DNA from: Bacillus sp. 1NLA3E
GTDB taxonomy: Bacteria > Bacillota > Bacilli > Bacillales > Cytobacillaceae
NCBI RefSeq assembly: GCF_000242895.2
Contig: NC_021171.1
Location: forward strand, 1,274,001 to 1,338,000
Length of the DNA: 64,000 nucleotides
Direction of reading: 5' to 3'
Each line of letters starts with the position of its first letter. The stretch's first letter is position 1. Made by a program: the position numbers and the translations under genes. This document shows positions 62,734 through 64,000 of this stretch, piece after piece. The notes beneath the pieces are model-generated. The model did no database searches and was not told where the DNA came from. It saw only the letters and a list, made by a program, of their open reading frames with translations.

Positions 62734-63519
62734 GTGGAAAAAGGGAAAGTTGTCTCCCTTGAGGATCGAATTCCAAAGTTAAAACAGCAAAGAAGAAGAA
62801 AAGCAAATAAGAGGTTGATTATTTTACTGTTTTTTTTCTTTTTATTAATAGGCTGTATAATCTACTTTCAATCACCTTTGAGCCATATAAAAAATATAGA
62901 AGTATCGGGAAATGAACTTTATTCTACTGATGAAATTAAAAAAATCAGTGGACTAACAAGAAAAACGAATTTATGGAAAGTTGATAAAAAAGGAACTGTA
63001 ACAAGGATTAAGAAACTACCAGAAATAAACTCCGCGACGATAAGAGTCAAATTTCCTAATTCGGTTACAATTAAGGTAACTGAACATAAACGAATTGCTT
63101 ACATAGGCCATAATGGCAGTTTTTCTGCAGTTTTAGAAAATGGCGAAATATTACCAAAAATGAAACGGGGTACAATCCCGGTTAATGCACCTATCTTAAT
63201 TGATTTTAAAGAGGGAAAAGTATTGAAAGAAATGATAGTTGGCCTTGAACAATTGCCAGTTGGAATTGTCAATTCTATTTCAGAAATTCATTACACACCA
63301 AAGGATACGGATAAATATCGAGTAACTTTATATATGAACGACGGGTTTCAGGTCGTTGCTACCTTAAGAAATTTCTCAGAGAAAATGTCCCATTATCCTT
63401 CCATAATCAGTCAATTAAATCCAAATGTCAAAGGTATTATCGATCTAGAAGTAGGCTCTTACTTCAAAGCTTTTCAACAGGAAGGAGCTGAAAAAGTTGA
63501 AAAAGAAGGTGAAGGGTAA
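62734..63519 (+). CDS. divIB: Cell-division protein DivIB (FtsQ)
   Basis: A 261-residue bitopic protein: a basic cytoplasmic tail (KLKQQRRRKANKRL), one membrane helix (about 31-50), a POTRA domain (IKNIEVSGNELYSTDEIKK to KLPEINSATIRVKFPNSVTI), then the beta domain. It binds FtsL and DivIC in the divisome. GTG at 62734 after AGAGGTGAG is preferred to GTG at 62725, which overlaps the RBS. Ends 22 bp inside ylxW. Confidence 0.92.
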   Translation: MEKGKVVSLEDRIPKLKQQRRRKANKRLIILLFFFFLLIGCIIYFQSPLSHIKNIEVSGNELYSTDEIKKISGLTRKTNLWKVDKKGTVTRIKKLPEINSATIRVKFPNSVTIKVTEHKRIAYIGHNGSFSAVLENGEILPKMKRGTIPVNAPILIDFKEGKVLKEMIVGLEQLPVGIVNSISEIHYTPKDTDKYRVTLYMNDGFQVVATLRNFSEKMSHYPSIISQLNPNVKGIIDLEVGSYFKAFQQEGAEKVEKEGEG

Positions 63520-64000
63520 ACACGTTGTCTTCTCCCTAGTTTTTTTGGTTTTGGGCTTTATGATTGCATTCTCATATCAAAGGACACAAATGGAAAGCGA
63601 AAAGTCCAAAATATCGGACAAGCAGTGGCAAAGAAATTTAGACCTCAGGAACCAACTAATTGAACAAGAAGAGATTAACCGTGATTTGCAAAAGGAATTA
63701 AATAGTAAGCAGCAAAAAGTCCTCGAAAAAGAAAAGGATTTATCAAAGGAAGCTCAAGTATTTTATAACTTGGCTGAAGACACTGAAAAATATCGGATGT
63801 ATTTAGGGAAAGTGAAAGTAAAGGGAAAAGGCGTTGAAGTCACCTTAGCCGATGGCGATTATGACCCTAAAGAAGAAAATATTAATAATTACCTTGTTCA
63901 CGAGCAACATGTGTTCAAGGCTATGAATGAATTATATATATCAGGTGCGTCAGCCGTCGCGATCAATGGTCAAAGACTTTCATATAATTCCTATATTGTT
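63497..64000 (+). CDS. ylxW: DUF881 family protein YlxW (cut by window end)
   Basis: The first 168 codons of a longer gene. TTG at 63497 follows GAAGGAG and overlaps the end of divIB. One membrane helix (about residues 9-25; VVFSLVFLVLGFMIAFSY), a long coiled coil (NQLIEQEEINRDLQKELNSK), then the DUF881 domain (GKGVEVTLADGDYD, NELYISGASAVAINGQRL). Bacillus subtilis has ylxW here. Membrane-anchored with an extracytoplasmic domain; function uncertain. Confidence 0.88.
   Translation, partial: MKKKVKGKHVVFSLVFLVLGFMIAFSYQRTQMESEKSKISDKQWQRNLDLRNQLIEQEEINRDLQKELNSKQQKVLEKEKDLSKEAQVFYNLAEDTEKYRMYLGKVKVKGKGVEVTLADGDYDPKEENINNYLVHEQHVFKAMNELYISGASAVAINGQRLSYNSYIV

Overview
The window is a chromosomal segment of an endospore-forming Bacillaceae bacterium (Bacillus, Neobacillus or similar). 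The DNA is AT-rich, ribosome binding sites are strong AGGAGG types, and TTG and GTG starts are common. Gene order follows the Bacillus subtilis ykt-yla-ftsW-pycA-cta-ylb-yll-dcw region almost gene for gene. Sporulation genes (ylaJ, ylbD, ylbJ, gerR, spoVD, spoVE) and the meso-diaminopimelate type of MurE agree with this. I did not assign a species.

Layout. 1-7.7 kb: a nitronate monooxygenase/FabK-like flavoprotein, yktA, yktB, yktC (inositol monophosphatase), ylaF (a short minus-strand gene under a larger plus-strand shadow ORF), typA/bipA, ylaH, ylaI and a PPOX-fold protein. 7.7-9.5 kb: an IS1182-type insertion sequence that split a bidirectional terminator. 9.5-18 kb: ylaJ, a PIN-PhoH ATPase, ylaN, ftsW and pycA. 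18-26.3 kb: heme A synthesis (ctaA, ctaB), caa3 cytochrome c oxidase (ctaC-F) and its assembly factors (ctaG, ctaM). 26.3-29.3 kb: a YtvI-type membrane protein, a YugN-like protein, a LysM-CAP protein and ylbB. 29.3-30.6 kb: a mosaic island of mobile DNA. 30.7-46.4 kb: ylbC-ylbP plus panE, including rsmD, coaD, ylbJ-L, tmcAL, rpmF and gerR. 46.5-64 kb: bshC and the division and cell-wall cluster mraZ-rsmH-ftsL-pbpB-spoVD-murE-(orphan Mur-type N-domain)-mraY-murD-spoVE-murG-murB-divIB-ylxW. The last gene runs off the end.

Most genes are ordinary and well conserved; the unusual biology lies between them. A GC-rich, strongly structured repeat of about 130 bp occurs seven times, in both orientations. 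Its stems show compensatory changes between copies. It is carried between two kinds of AT-rich inverted-repeat arms, and one copy has lost its core exactly between two 9-bp direct repeats. Two divergent IS1182 relatives carry the repeat at the same position downstream of the transposase gene, and an empty-site/filled-site comparison suggests that the unit moves. Other points of interest are a 51-bp six-unit minisatellite inside a dead IS, a transposase frame break at a perfect A AAA AAG slippery site, a free-standing Mur ligase N-terminal-like domain between murE and mraY, and a promoter-hairpin arrangement ahead of divIB.

All coordinates, starts and alignments were read by eye. Family names come from recognised motifs and gene order, not from database searches.
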